This document shows, one piece after another, positions 46,610-59,407 of a stretch of 64,000 nt of DNA. The DNA comes from Dactylellina haptotyla (lineage: Eukaryota > Ascomycota > Orbiliomycetes > Orbiliales > Orbiliaceae), in contig CM062384.1 of assembly GCA_031310005.1 (NCBI GenBank), positions 620,001 through 684,000 on the forward strand, written 5' to 3'. Each line of letters opens with the position of its first letter. The first letter of the stretch is position 1. Below the pieces are notes generated by a model. The model had not been told where the DNA came from. It saw nothing but the letters and a program-made list of their open reading frames with translations, and did no database searches. Made by a program: the position numbers and the translations under genes.

Positions 46610-49600
46610 CAACGAATATAGCCTCCCGATTACACGGAATTCTCGCGCCTTCAAACACTCCATACTTTCATAGTGTAAGTAAATCATGGAATTTCAAAAT
46701 AGGCTTGTTGCAATATATTGTTAAACAGAGAATATAATCCGTAACTGGCCTTTCCGAAAATATATACTATGATTTAGTGCTCGAGTTCAGGCCTAATGAT
46801 GTTCCGTTACTAATTTTGTGAATTGCTTCCGCTTAATGTTCTCACTGGGGTACCAAAAACCTAAGGTGCTCGAAAAGCTGAAGTTAGCCAGAAATAGAGT
46901 ATTTTAAGAATACCTGGTCTACCTTACCTTCCGGATCCTGATATATAAAAGCAGCACTTGAGAGAGACGAGTCGCGTGCCTTGCTATAGGGTTTGGTCTG
47001 AGCCCCTTCTGCTCCCTGTAAATTCAATTCTATTGGTCGAATGTATGTAGGCAGTGCAAAATTGGACTACCGATAAATTATTAGAAGGTAAAATCTTTAA
47101 CTTACTTGAAATAACCATAATTATAATAATAATAATAAAAAGTCGGAGTGGCTGAATAACGCATATTCACATGCTCTATCAGAGCTAATCCAAAACTGAT
47201 TCGATTGTTTAGAAATCTGTTATTACTGGGATACTGACATCTAACAAACGTCAAGATCAAAAATAAAATGCACCTTTGGATTCCTTGCGTGGATGGTTGG
47301 GTCAATTGAATCACAAGAACGCACATGATGCTAAATTTGGAATCTGCAAATCCGAAACTTTTCAGAAGCTCGCACGTATTCAACATCTAAACAACCTAGA
47401 GGTAATGGTTGATCACGAACAGGTACAGGGTTCTCGATACTGATATCCCTGAGGGTGACTCAAAGGAATAATACGAAGTCTTAAAGGACACGGTTTCCGC
47501 TACGTCAACTTCTAACGAGAATACAACGGAAAACGGTCCTCACACGCGTTATCTTTGGTTCCAACAAGGTGATGTTAATTGGAGTTTTGGGGGATTGGGT
47601 TCTATGGTGAGGCAAGGTGCACTCTGTCAGGTTTCGGGGTTATTTGTGGGAAAAGACATCTTCGCCCCTAGGCCTTAGGAGGCCATATATGCATAGTCGC
47701 ACCCCTTTGTAAAAGACTTTTCTCGGTCCTAGCCCTCTCATTCAAGCTCACGACAGAACGATTTCAAAACTTTCATGGACAGCTTGCGGGGTGAGTCTTG
47801 AATGGGGTTGGCCAATCAACGCAGGACGGAGCGCAGCCATAGTAGAAACAGAAAAGACATATTTCAACTGCTTGGATTCCATTGACCTCGATTGGAACAT
47901 CAAATCTCTGGCGTTCTATTGCATATATGAGAGGTTTAATTCTATCAAAGCGATATATCTCAATGGCCGAGAAGTCAACCTGGGCATCATACATCTGGCG
48001 AAAGTAAAAGGCCCAGACTTGTGAGATTAACAGCAACCTTATGATCGCTGAGATGACTACCGGCAAGAACTCGGAAGACGAAGAAGGATATATTGGCACG
48101 GTCGAGTTTATGCGCTCAGCGATGAAGCACCGTTTTCCTCTCCTGGCTAGCCACTAAATGTATTAGCGGTAAGATAAATGAGTGAAGTGAACAAGAGAGC
48201 ATAGTAAGATGCGTCCGAAGTTGTAGATAGAAGCTGCGCCAACTCTCGCTAGCAAGAAATGACCGGTAAAATGGTTTTATGGGGAAAAGTGTGATGAAAT
48301 TATATCATATTTTGGTGTTGACTATCTAGTGGCAAATGTGATCCTGGGCCCACATTCATACATTTCCCGATTTGGCAATTCTGCTTGTGGACATTATCAC
48401 CTGTAGATTAACGGTACCTGTATGTTGTCAAGAGTATTCTTTGTACGTAGAAGAATCGACCTAGTGACTATAATACTCTTTGAATATCGCATATGTCAGT
48501 ATCCTTGTCATATACGGGCAAGGATCAAAGCGTGTGCAATGCATTGATTCTGATTACGACATGATACCCACGATAAGGGAAATAGTCTGACCTGAACTAA
48601 CCATCTGTTTAGTCAGAAGAAACTTAGTACGCCTGTGCATTCCACAGCTTCTGTTTTCTCGAACCATGGTCCAAAAGAGGGCATTCATCAGACGGCAGTT
48701 CCCGGCATAATCGACCCGGGACTCCGACCCCGCATCCATATCTTTACTAACTTCCTTTTCGTCTTCGCTTTTTTCCCCTTCAAAACGCTCTTTTTGAATG
48801 TGGGGCAGTGGTACTACACTTGTCGAACAATCTCGTGCAGCTTGCATACTTTTTTGTTCGTTAAGAATGTGGGGTTTGTCGAAATTGTCCTCCGACCAAC
48901 CAGGTGTTAGGAGTGGACGCAAAAGGGCCACATGACAATTTACAACCTGCATATCAAAGGAACTCAAACTAATCCCAAGTTGGTCGATAGAGACGGACGG
49001 CTTATTCTTGTCAAACCTTCATCGACGGAGGTACTGACGAGGTCAGATACGATTGGTACTTGGTTGCACCCAAGCCAAAGGACAAGAAATCGCCGTTTTT
49101 ATCCGCCTCGGCTCGGTCGTAGACTTCAAGAGGAAGGTTTAGTGATACTCGGAATTCTTAAATTTTCAAATATAGGTTTTGTGGCGGAAACGACTGTAGT
49201 AGTTATATTGATCCTCCAGTATTTCCTAACTTGATATGTGAAATGACGAAAAGAAAAATTAGTAGAAATCAAAAAGTGGTATAATTTTCAGAAGCGCATG
49301 AAATGCCTAAAAATATATTCAAAAAGAAGATAGCCAGCTCGCAAGTTTGAATATTCAAAATGCCAAAAAAACAAGCAAAATCAAAGTAACGGATACCCAT
49401 GCCTTTCTTGATGTTTCTATTCCCTACTCAATTCAATTTAAAAAACTCAGCAAGATGTATCAATAAAATGAAGGACGCTGCTTAAAACACAGCCTGTACA
49501 CAAAACATTGAATCGAAAAAAGCGAAGTACTTGAACAAAGAACAGAAAGATGTATCCCGATCCGGTTATCCAGTGTAATCAGCGTGTTTAGAAATCCCGT

Positions 49601-50061
49601 GTCTACAATGGACGCATCAAAAGCAGCGCAGAAAATCAGATGGACGACGATTTTTAGACATCAGACATGGCTAGGATTCTAGGCTTTGCCCAATGAAAAG
49701 ACATAAAACAAGATATTTGATAAACGTAGCGCGTGAGACAAAAGCATAGACACGAAGATTAAAATTATGAGACAAGCAAGGACGACAATAGAGGAAATCG
49801 ATGGCGGCAGAGACCAGGCGTAACGCCAAAAGATGCTTTCGGCAATGCCATCAAAAGAAAATATGAATTCATGAGATACCCGAGACATTCAAAGACTCAG
49901 AATCAAAAGAAATAACTCGAACTCCCCAATACCTTCATCTAAAGTGTATGTGTAAAAGATCGCTTTTGTTTTTGTTTTTGGTTGTATGTCTGAACGTAAG
50001 AAATGATTATAAAGAAGTCGTGATTCATCGTTTGAGGCTCTCGAATGGGTCGTAAATTTTA
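46610..50061. other. Long gene-poor region
   Basis: AT-rich, with frames of at most about 137 codons. The longest, on the minus strand at 48554-48967, has no ATG at its 5' limit and no recognised domain. No RNA gene or repeat unit recognised. Confidence 0.45.
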
Positions 50062-53000
50062 TCAATTTTGTCGGTAGTCAAGCCCTTGACCGTGGGGGCT
50101 AGTACCGCCGTTTTGATTATTCATGTAATACCCATTGTTTTGCTGCTGTTGGGGGAGATGGCTGAAATCCTGGTGTGGGACAACACCATGGGTAGCCTGA
50201 CGAAGAGGGTAAAGCGCAATGGCTTGAGGAAGCGCCATTTGTTGCTGAGCATAGATTTGCTGAGTTCCTGGTGGAACTAAAGCGCGGGGGATAGATGGCG
50301 CATAAGCATACTGGTTTGGAATGTTGATGTTTCCGTAGTGCTGTTGTAAAGCAACATCGGAGAGATGATCGCTGATAACCCCTTGGAGGATTGGCGGTCC
50401 GGTATTCATCCGGGCTCCGATCGCAGTGCTGCTGGCGTGGGCGAAAGAGGCTGGATTCATAGCGGACATCCAAATACGTGTTTTGTAGATCTTGAACAAA
50501 TCGGTGACCAAAGAGTTGAAGTTGATATATGTGTCGGCATAGTAGTAGAAAGTCAATTTCTTCCAGTCCCTGTTCCGGTCTGTTAGCAATCGTGTGAATG
50601 TTAAAATTGTTGACTGAAGCTTACATCTGAAATTCAGCATCAAGAATCTCCATGGGAAGTCGGTGCTCGATGACCTTCTGCTGGCAAACCCGTTTAGCTT
50701 TAGCTTCATTTGCTTCTTTGTCGCGGAGAGTTTGGATTTCATGGACTTGAGCGAGACGCTTGATCATTTTTGGTTTCAACTCGCTAGCAGAAGGATCAGG
50801 ATTTTGCCCTGGGTTCAACCCCGGATCTCCCATGTTTTGCCCATTGACAAGAGTTGGCGTAGGCCCCGCAGCACCATTGGGAGGAGCGGCACCACCTGGG
50901 CGGCGATTCGAAAACATCATCAACCACTCATAATGTCGAGCGGCGGCTTCCTCCTTCAACGCTTTGGCTTGATTCCAGGTAACATTCTCGCCAGTGACTG
51001 TACCAAGGTCAGTGCCTCGATCAGCTTCAACAATAACAAGGTCGCCGTTCTTGACACGAAGTCCGGTACCCTCTTGGACGAAGAAGACGTCTGCGCGGCA
51101 GGCTTTGAAGGAGACGAGATACAATAATTGATTGTTTCGTGGAGCCATCTGCGTAAGTGGAGGATACCCGGGTTGATAGAGACCGGCTGGACCATTCATA
51201 CGGTGTTGCTCTGGGGAGATGCTCAGTGGTGGCGGCTCGGAAGGAGCGAAACCCTGTCTGAGAGCGGGGTTAAATGCCTGGCTCGGAAGCTGCTGCTCGC
51301 TCATGAGATAGTTGTCGAAATTGATGCCTAGTCATTTTGAATTTTTTAGATTCAGATACTAAATATTTTCAAGGGGGTGTGCATTACCTTCCGGCTGGGT
51401 CGGGCTGATGTTTTGATACTGGTCTAAAACTTGGTGATTCTGAGCAATGCTGTATTCATCACCGGGAACTTTGGAAAGGGGCCCAGCGAAAGAATGGCGG
51501 CGGCTCTGGCTTCCAAGATCGTCCTCACCACCAAAAGGAACCCCGACAGTCTGCCAATGCTGTTTCTTGAGAAGTTCCAAACGTTGATTCTCTGGGAAGT
51601 TCGTGCTTCGAGGAGCTTCGCTAAATCGCCTTCCAAGGTTGGAGGAGTCGAATCCACGGTTGTGGCCGAAGAAACCAGCAGACGCAAGCGCGTCCACTTC
51701 ATCGTCGTCAGCCAAGGCGTTTTCAAAGTCGTCAGAGCGCTCGGTGGGATTGGTATCACTAGTTCTCCCAGAGGTAGCGGTGATAGTTCGAGCTGAACTA
51801 GATGCGCCCGAGATGGTCCGATTCCTGAATCTGATAGAGTCGTATTGTCGCGAGTGGCTAGCATAAGCGGGGTGCGTAGGGCCCATGTGCTCAAGCTGTG
51901 ACTCTTCGAATCTCTCTTCCATATGGTCGGGAGCCTCAAAGACACTCCTCAGGGGGCTTCCATTGGCGTAGTGTTCCTCAGATAGCAAGCTCGGCCTCGA
52001 TGGTCGGTGGTTCAATCCAGAGAGTCTTGAAAGCGTGTGATGAGCAGGTGGGGACAGTCTAGGTCTCGCTTGATCTTCCAATTCACGTTGGCCCACAGAG
52101 AATGACATGGAGCGGTAGTTGCGCGGCTGAGGGTTTGGTGGGATTGGAATGGACAGATCACTAGAACTACCAGGGAGAAGAGATGTTGGAGATTGCAGGG
52201 CATCGTTCGAATACAGTGAACCAGGTCCCGTAGTGGTGAGAATCGAGCCTACGAGCCCCTTGGGTGGGTTCTTTCGAGATGACCCTTGGTTCCATATAGA
52301 TCCAGCACTCCAAGTAAGGTTAATCGATGCTTTCCTTTCCTGCGGATTCTTGGAAGCCGGCCAACCAGAGAGATCTGCCAACGGGCTAGAGGGATTAGAT
52401 TCCGGAAGCAAAGGTTCGTGGCCATTCTGGGAGTTTAAGTTTCGGTTACGGTTGGAAAACTCGGCAGCATAAGAGGGCCTCCTAGAGGACATTGTGGAAA
52501 TGCTCTCCAACTTCGGGTTCTTCAGACCAGGTGGGAAATACGAAGTCGATTGGTCCTGTTCCTCATCGGATGAAGCCAGCGCCTCGGATTCCGGTGTCTT
52601 GCGATACATATCCTCGGACATGTATGCCATCGGATCAAGGGAGCCGCTGAAAGTGTTGGATTGAAAGGGGGGCTTGATTCCAGGCATCCTTGCGTTGGCA
52701 GCCTTTGCTTGCACGGGAGCGATGGGTTCAGGGAGATCCTTGGGTGAATCTACACTAGAGACTTCGCTCAAACGTGGGGTATTTGTCGATTGCGACTCCG
52801 ACATCCTATCGTCCGAAGGAGGCGGGCTTGTCACGATAGGCAGAGGATTCAAGCCACGTTGAGAAAACAAAGTGTTGTTACTGGGCGGGAATGTCTTCTC
52901 TAGCGATTGGCGAGCGACGACCTCTTGCAAGTAATCGTTGTGCTGTTGGCGGGTCAGATCTGGAAGGTGACCAGAAAATGCAGACTAGAGCGAAAGCGAG

Positions 53001-53130
53001 TCCCGTTAGCCATTCCTGCTCCCCAGAGGCCGGTGCTCCGCATCATCCATCCACATCGTCCACAACTCGATGGGAAAGCAGGCCGCGAAGGTGGAGAAGC
53101 GGCGGTGCGAATACTTGCCAGTTTACTCAT
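50062..53130 (-). CDS. PSP1 C-terminal domain protein
   Basis: Exons 53067-53130, 51388-52959, 50625-51327 and 50062-50569 give 948 aa; phases 1, 1 and 2. Inner introns start GTAATG and GTAAGC; the first (donor GTTGTG) is tentative. Residues 1 to about 545 are Ser/Pro-rich and disordered. The PSP1 C-terminal domain begins near 612 with YLVSFKACRADVFFV, then LVIVEADRGTDLGTV (642-656), a charged helix with RDKEANEAKAKRVCQQK, and continues across the last intron as LDAEFQMDWKKLTFYYYAD and FNSLVTDLFKIYKTRIWM. A Gln/Asn-rich tail (QQQQNNGYYMNNQNGG) ends the protein. Yeast Psp1 was found as a high-copy suppressor of DNA polymerase alpha mutations; the molecular role of the domain is unclear. Confidence 0.88.
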
Positions 53131-56100
53131 ATGAAAATATGCGCAGGAAGATCTACGAATCTCCCTAACCTGTTTATAAATTCAACTGGGTTTTACAAGT
53201 GCGTGGCTTTAGAGAGAAACCGAAGCTCTACGAGCTGTTGCGACTTCTCCACCTCTATCCTGCAGTGTGAAACCCAAGTTGTTACGGCAAACCAGGACTC
53301 GAAAGACTCGGACCAGGGAAAGGGCAAAAGAGAGGGCTTGGCGAAGGCTGCGTCGGCTTGCGCAATGATAGCAGCACAGATACTGCACTGGCTAGCGGTA
53401 TCCACTTGTTCTCCTAGCTGAAGAGTTTTAAATAAAAAAATGTGAGCAGCTTGCTTAGCTATGTGGGAGAAACTGGACGAGGCGGCCTCTTGCGATGCAA
53501 CTTACTCTCGGGAGTCTTTGTCGTGGGAAGGAAGGAGTTTTGGTCAGATCACCCTGAATAACTCGGAAAGCGGGCTGTTGAAGGACAACAAGCACGAGGG
53601 GCCAACTCAGGGTTCAAGCGCCGCGTTGTCCGTCTAGGACCGGAGAGCCTGACGCTTTTATCTGGTGGGACGTGAATCCGGGTGTGGACTGCGAAATGTA
53701 CGGCTAGTCGACCAGGTCTGCGGGGAAGGGAAGGGAGTCGTCTATCAGGCGATATTGAGAAGGCGGGAGGCTTTTAAAGTTGGAAAGACTCGAGTTCCTT
53801 GGTGAAAGTTGAAGTCTTGCCTGCGAGACGAGTTATGTTTGTTGGCCCTGTCTCAGCCCGGGGAATAGGCAGGCCCATGCGCGATTGAATCGAAAGGAGG
53901 GGGCTACGGAAGAGATGCAGCAAAGATGTCAAGATGTCAAGATTGCGTGCGGATAAAACGTCGAATATGGACCGCAGAGCGTCGAAGCTGGCCGGCGGGA
54001 GCACCCAGTGGGAGAGAGCTGGCGGTTCTATGGGTATTATTGGCCAATTCCAGGAACGACGTTGTTGCGATACGATATCGGATTAAAAAACGAAATAGAA
54101 AAATAAAAAAGAAATACGGGAATTCAAGCGGGTAAGGGAAAACAAAAAAGAAAAAGGCGATAGTAACAAGGGACTATCCCGACAAGTACTCTATTCTAAT
54201 AGCGATATTATTATGCGCCGCAAAAGGAGATATGTTGGAGCACGCCCCGGAGCAACAGTGTATTGGAAATTGAAAATGGCAGGATACGAGAGAAGCAAGA
54301 AGCAAGAGGCGGAAAGTTCTAAGGAAGGGGAACACGATAGGAGACGCCGCGTCGAATAAGTAGTAGGAGTAGTTCGTAGTATGGGAGTATGAAGGAGTAG
54401 TAGCACCGATAGACAAGAAACTGACGAGAGTCGGCCGGGTCAAGGCGACATCCAAAACAGGCTACGAAACTCCCTGCCAAAGGGTGATCGAGGAAAGAGA
54501 GGCGGGCGGTGTGGGAGATTCGTTATATCGTGGGAAGTCGTAATGGTGTGCAGAAGGCATAATCAAGTCGAGGAACTAGACCATGCAACTAGACCATCCT
54601 CTTTCTGACGGGTTGGTCTAGTATGCCTGCACCTACATGAGAGTGTGCATCTATATAAGATCATGTTATGTTGGACGCCGGGAGGTTGTTCTGTCTCGTT
54701 TAATCTAGGAGCAGACCTGGCTCCGGACAGCACCTTGAACGAACAAGGCAAAAGGTTTGGGGAAAAAATGTGTATCGTGATCAGTTGTCCACTTTTTTCT
54801 CGACACCATTCCGTTAGCGGGGGACTAAAAATGTCTCCTGCCCATCTGATTCGTTGGCTGTATTTGGTCTCTCGTCCTGGGGAACGATTCGGTGCAGGGA
54901 ACATTTTCAGAAAAACGAAGCATGCTCGGTTTTTTCCTTTTTCCATCACCTGTTATCGTTCAGACCGCACCGAACCCCTCCCCTTTTGATTCTGCCAATT
55001 GACTTTGGCTGTGGGGAACCCCAGACCAACGGCGGACGCTATGCAACCCATTGCTAGCCCGCTTGTCCTTGTCCGCATGCCAATGCGTTTGATCGTTCAG
55101 GTTCGCTGAATCGGTGTGCTTCTCGAAGAGTACAAAGGCCCTAGACGGAGTACTTCCAAACATTTCGAGGCGATGACGAGTGTCCTTGAGCAATGCCGCG
55201 TACCTAGGTCTAGTTCAAGTGTGATCGCATCAGTGCATCCCCTTCGGTGCAAGAAGGGCTTGGGCTGAAAGCCGCAAATCAAGGAATGAACTATCGTTTT
55301 CCGGAGTGGTATCGATTATATTTCAGATCCCTTGACTGGCATTATAAGCTCTCATTTCAAACCTCACAACGTCCCTTGAAGTAGTAATACCTTATGACGG
55401 AGTATGCCGCTTGCGTCAGAGGTTTTCGTTTCCTCATCCCCGGAAAGTTTCTTGTTCGCCACGAGAAAAGGTTGTCCATAACAACGCTCGATGCTTTGGA
55501 GAAACGTTAATATGTAACCTACAAGCCCCAGGCAATTCTGTTAAGGTTTGAAGAAACGGAAGATGTTCATGGGGGTCTTGTGCACATTGATGGAAAAATC
55601 AAGAATTCCCATGATATGGTGACCAGTATATGCGAGAAGAGAGACGAAATCGTCCATACCGCATTCTAATTCCGATCGTCATAACGATGGAGGACCCGCT
55701 CAATAGAAGGCAGAAAAAGCTGGGCTGGGAGAGCCTGACAAGCCATTGCTACCCAGTTCACCCAAGTGAGGTTTTGCTAGGTCACGGCTGCCACCAACCA
55801 GTATAGTTCGTGTAAGGATATATATGTTGTTGAAGCTGTCACTCTGCTGTAATTGTGCAGATTGTTGGACCAGCCAATCTTAACGAGGTCCACGGCCCCG
55901 GATGTCGCAACAACACGCCACAGCTCAACTTGTGGGTACCTTGAAATGCTTAAATCCATGAAATCGTATGTGTGATATTTCATGTCCTTCAAGAACGGCA
56001 ATTAAAGAAAAGATAACCGTTATCAGGGACTGCGGAATATTAACTGGGAGAATAGCTCCTCTATCTCAAACATCTACTCCTTTAGATTCGAGAGATGGTT

Positions 56101-59100
56101 CGCTTTAAATTCCTCTGGTGTCAAGAGTTTTCGGATCCTAGCGGTTCACCCAGACCCTAGGCGGTGTGCTTCCACACACGCACACTTGACATGATACCAA
56201 GAAATATTATTCAGAATAGCAAGAGTTTGGGCCACTACACAAAGATACCCCTTCGCTCAAAGGATGAATGTCCGTATTTTTGCATGACAGGATCGGTGTA
56301 GTGTTGTTGGCCCTGACCTTCCTGAACAACATCTGGAAGGCCATGGGGTGCCGAGTTTGCGAAGCGGCTGCCGCTGAGGGTTTTCGGTTAGCCCCTCCAT
56401 GTCAGGTATCTCCACATCTCATGCAGACAGCCTAAAGGCCATTGGGTCGCTTGGGACGATAATCCCGCTTGTATACATCTTACCTGTATGGAAAATCGCG
56501 CAAATCTAACCAATTATGCAAGTACAGGACGCATGGACGTGCGTCGGGCACAGTAACTGTTCGTTCACACTGATAGCAAGCCGTAAAACTTATTTTTCTT
56601 TGTGGTTGCGAGACGTGGTTCCTGTCATAAGCCTCACAGGCGAAGGAAGAAACCGAGGGCGTTCAAACGATCTCCAGGCCATTACATATGCGTTTGTCGA
56701 GTTTTCGGAGCTTCCATTTGTGCTTGACAAATTCGGCTAATTCCTCAGTGGCTGGAAACTCAATAAGGCCCGACCATCGCCGGTTCAGGGAAAGAGCCAA
56801 CAATCCAAGTGATATCTCATATCCAACCGACTGCTGGATGGTTCGACTAATGCATGCTGCTATCCAGGGGACGGTTCAATACGGTTTCTACGCTCGCCTG
56901 TTGCAGCTGTGGATCTCAACCTGAATCTACCAATGCTTCCATCTCAGCTCGGGGGTCTGGCAACTTTTTAGCGTGCTCGATTGATAAAAAATTTTGCGAA
57001 TCAATCGATAGGGGTAAGGCTTCTGATATTACACGGGAATTACATGGCAAGCACGTATTCGACATGTGCCTCCCCGCATCTCCACGATCTATCAGAAACC
57101 GTTTAAATCCAAGAAAAATTCGAGCTGTTACACAACGCGAACAAACACCAAGGTTGTCTGATCTTTCCGGTGTGAGGTTCAAGCTTCACCGATGAGGAAG
57201 GAGGTATATTGCGTTCTCCTTGCTAATATCGGGCATGCAAACGCACAGACGTTCGAGAGCTGGTTGAGCAGACCAAAATTTTTTTCCCTTTCTTTGAGGG
57301 AAAAGCAAAATTAAAAATTCAATCAATTGCCATTTGTGACGGTCCGTGGAGATCTTCTACGAAATCGAGCTGAGTCCAGGGTAACTGGTCTCGGCTTTGA
57401 GCTGACGAAGCTGGGACAGGGAGAATTCGAAAGGTAGGTCTGGCCAGGTCCCTGGATGTCCACAGAACCAACCAACAAAAACGCTCGAACCGATAATGTC
57501 GAGAAATGCTTTAAACTTCAATTTAACGGTTACTACACCATCAGAACAATACTTCACCACTGTTAATAACAAGTTCAGCTACACTCCATCTATTTAGGTT
57601 TGGCAACATTTTACCCCGCATTTCAATTTGGTTAGGCAGGGTTTGACGGCATGTGGTGTCTTCCCGTTTTTCACAGAATCCACCAGGTCAGTTGTGTTGC
57701 CCTGCGAGCCTTGCATTAGGTCCCACCACTACCAGCAACAATCATGGCGAAAAGGTGACAAAAATTCACCGAGAAGGTTGTGTGAAAATCCTTGGATGTC
57801 CCTAGAGGCGGAATGGTGTCCGTAGGTTGGCAAGGTTGGGTCCGCATCTCAAATTGCCGGGATGCCGGTGGTTTTGGGACGGGACCTTTGCAGAAACCTA
57901 CCCACCACCTTATCAAGGGAAATTCTCGGCATCTCAACAAAGCGTGTCCATCGGTTGCCTCTGGCTCAGGCGATCATTGTAGAGGGGTGTGTGACCTGCC
58001 TCACGATCTCAATACGTTTTAGTAATACTATCTTCGGAGCCGTGAAAAAGGGCGAAGTTAAATTCCTCTTCCAGGGGGCACCCTCGGTAGGTACCTCGGT
58101 TCTCTAGACCCACATGCCTCGTCTGTTTTCCTTGATCTGTCGAGAAGGGGAAGTCCTCGCTGAAGGCAATTGGTTAAGAACCTCTAGTGATCATCTCTGC
58201 ACCTCTTACAGGTTTCAGCAGAGGATTGAGCCCCGCCTACCTCCAGTAATATCAAGTGTGGCTATGATATGCAGTGTGTCCACTGTATGCTTTTTGCGGA
58301 AGTCTTCTTTCCCTGCACAATTATATTTCAAGATGGCAAATCTGCATGATATCGTGTTACCCGCATTAGATGTTGACTCTCGCTTGTGTCGTCGTCAACC
58401 AAGTATTTGCATGGGTTTTGACACGCTGCAGGAGAGGCATCCGGAGGCGCGCCTTGGTCTTTCCTACGGGGGTTATAATTATCTCCCACTAAGCCCTGGG
58501 AGGTTGTGCTTCTACTAAAGAATCGCCCGATGTATTGATCAACGAAACATGTCGCATTGCTTCGTTAGAGGATCAACAATATGAACCCAGTCTAAATCAC
58601 ATTCCTGTTGGACACCATAACCGGTTACGACCCGCACCTCTAATGCCGAGATAAGTAGGCAAATGGCTCTAACTTAAATACTAACCTATTCTTTGCTTGC
58701 TATCCCGGCTCAATCAGCGCGACGGCAGGTTACATATATGCATATGCATATGCTAGAAGACCCAGGTATCAACCTAGTGACACTGGTGAAAACAAGGGGA
58801 GTGCAGTCGGCATTCTCTAGACCCTTAGAGCCGCATTCTGAGCAGAATTCGTCGTCTAGCTAAAATACCTGTAGATAATTTTACCAGATATCAAAATTTC
58901 AAGCCTAATATACCCAAGTATTCTAGGAGAAGGTGCTTAAGCGTGAGTTCTAAAACTCGTAGTCAATCCAAAATGCAACACATACGCGGTGCACCACGAT
59001 CAAATTTGTGTTGCCCGTGCATCCGATCTCGATATCAAAACCTTCCCGAAACTACAATCTCCCAGCTCTGTGGACTCCAGCTTGCATGGCTACAGATTGC

Positions 59101-59407
59101 TTGATCTCTTATACAGTTCATCATTTACCCGTCGAATCTCAACTGAGTATCTTTCGCCTTAGCTTCTGCATAAGCTCCGTGTGCAATAAACTTACCCTCG
59201 CTCTCATCGTCCTATAGAGCCGGAGCTACCTACAAAGGTTTGGTTTCAGACGCACACTTACCGCTGGAAATATAACAGCTGGAGATACCTCGTCCTTAGA
59301 GCTCGGGTACTACCCCGTCTATATAAACACTGACTCATATCAAGTCAAATACTTCTCAAGTGGAATTACATCGACTTGCCAAAATCGGTCAGTTTGGTGC
59401 CTGAGAG
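53131..59407. other. Longest gene-poor region of the window
   Basis: Over 6 kb with no convincing gene. The left part should hold the leader and promoter of the PSP1-domain gene; an A-rich run is at 54085-54155. The region 54.5-59.3 kb has frames up to 134 codons (58114-58518, +) without features. A decayed element is possible but no terminal repeats or coding remnants were recognised. Confidence 0.45.
59322..59327 (+). promoter_or_regulatory. Candidate TATA box
   Basis: TATAAA stands about 85 bases before the start codon at 59408, a usual distance for a fungal core promoter. Not tested. Confidence 0.4.

Noticed and set aside
48554-48967. 137-codon minus-strand frame
   Set aside because: Its 5' limit is a TTG, the first ATG leaves a shorter frame, and no domain or splice site supports it.
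52005-52020. GGTTCAATCC, tRNA B-box-like
   Set aside because: It lies inside the PSP1-domain coding exon without cloverleaf partners.
58114-58518. 134-codon plus-strand frame
   Set aside because: No family features, unusual composition, and no supporting neighbours.
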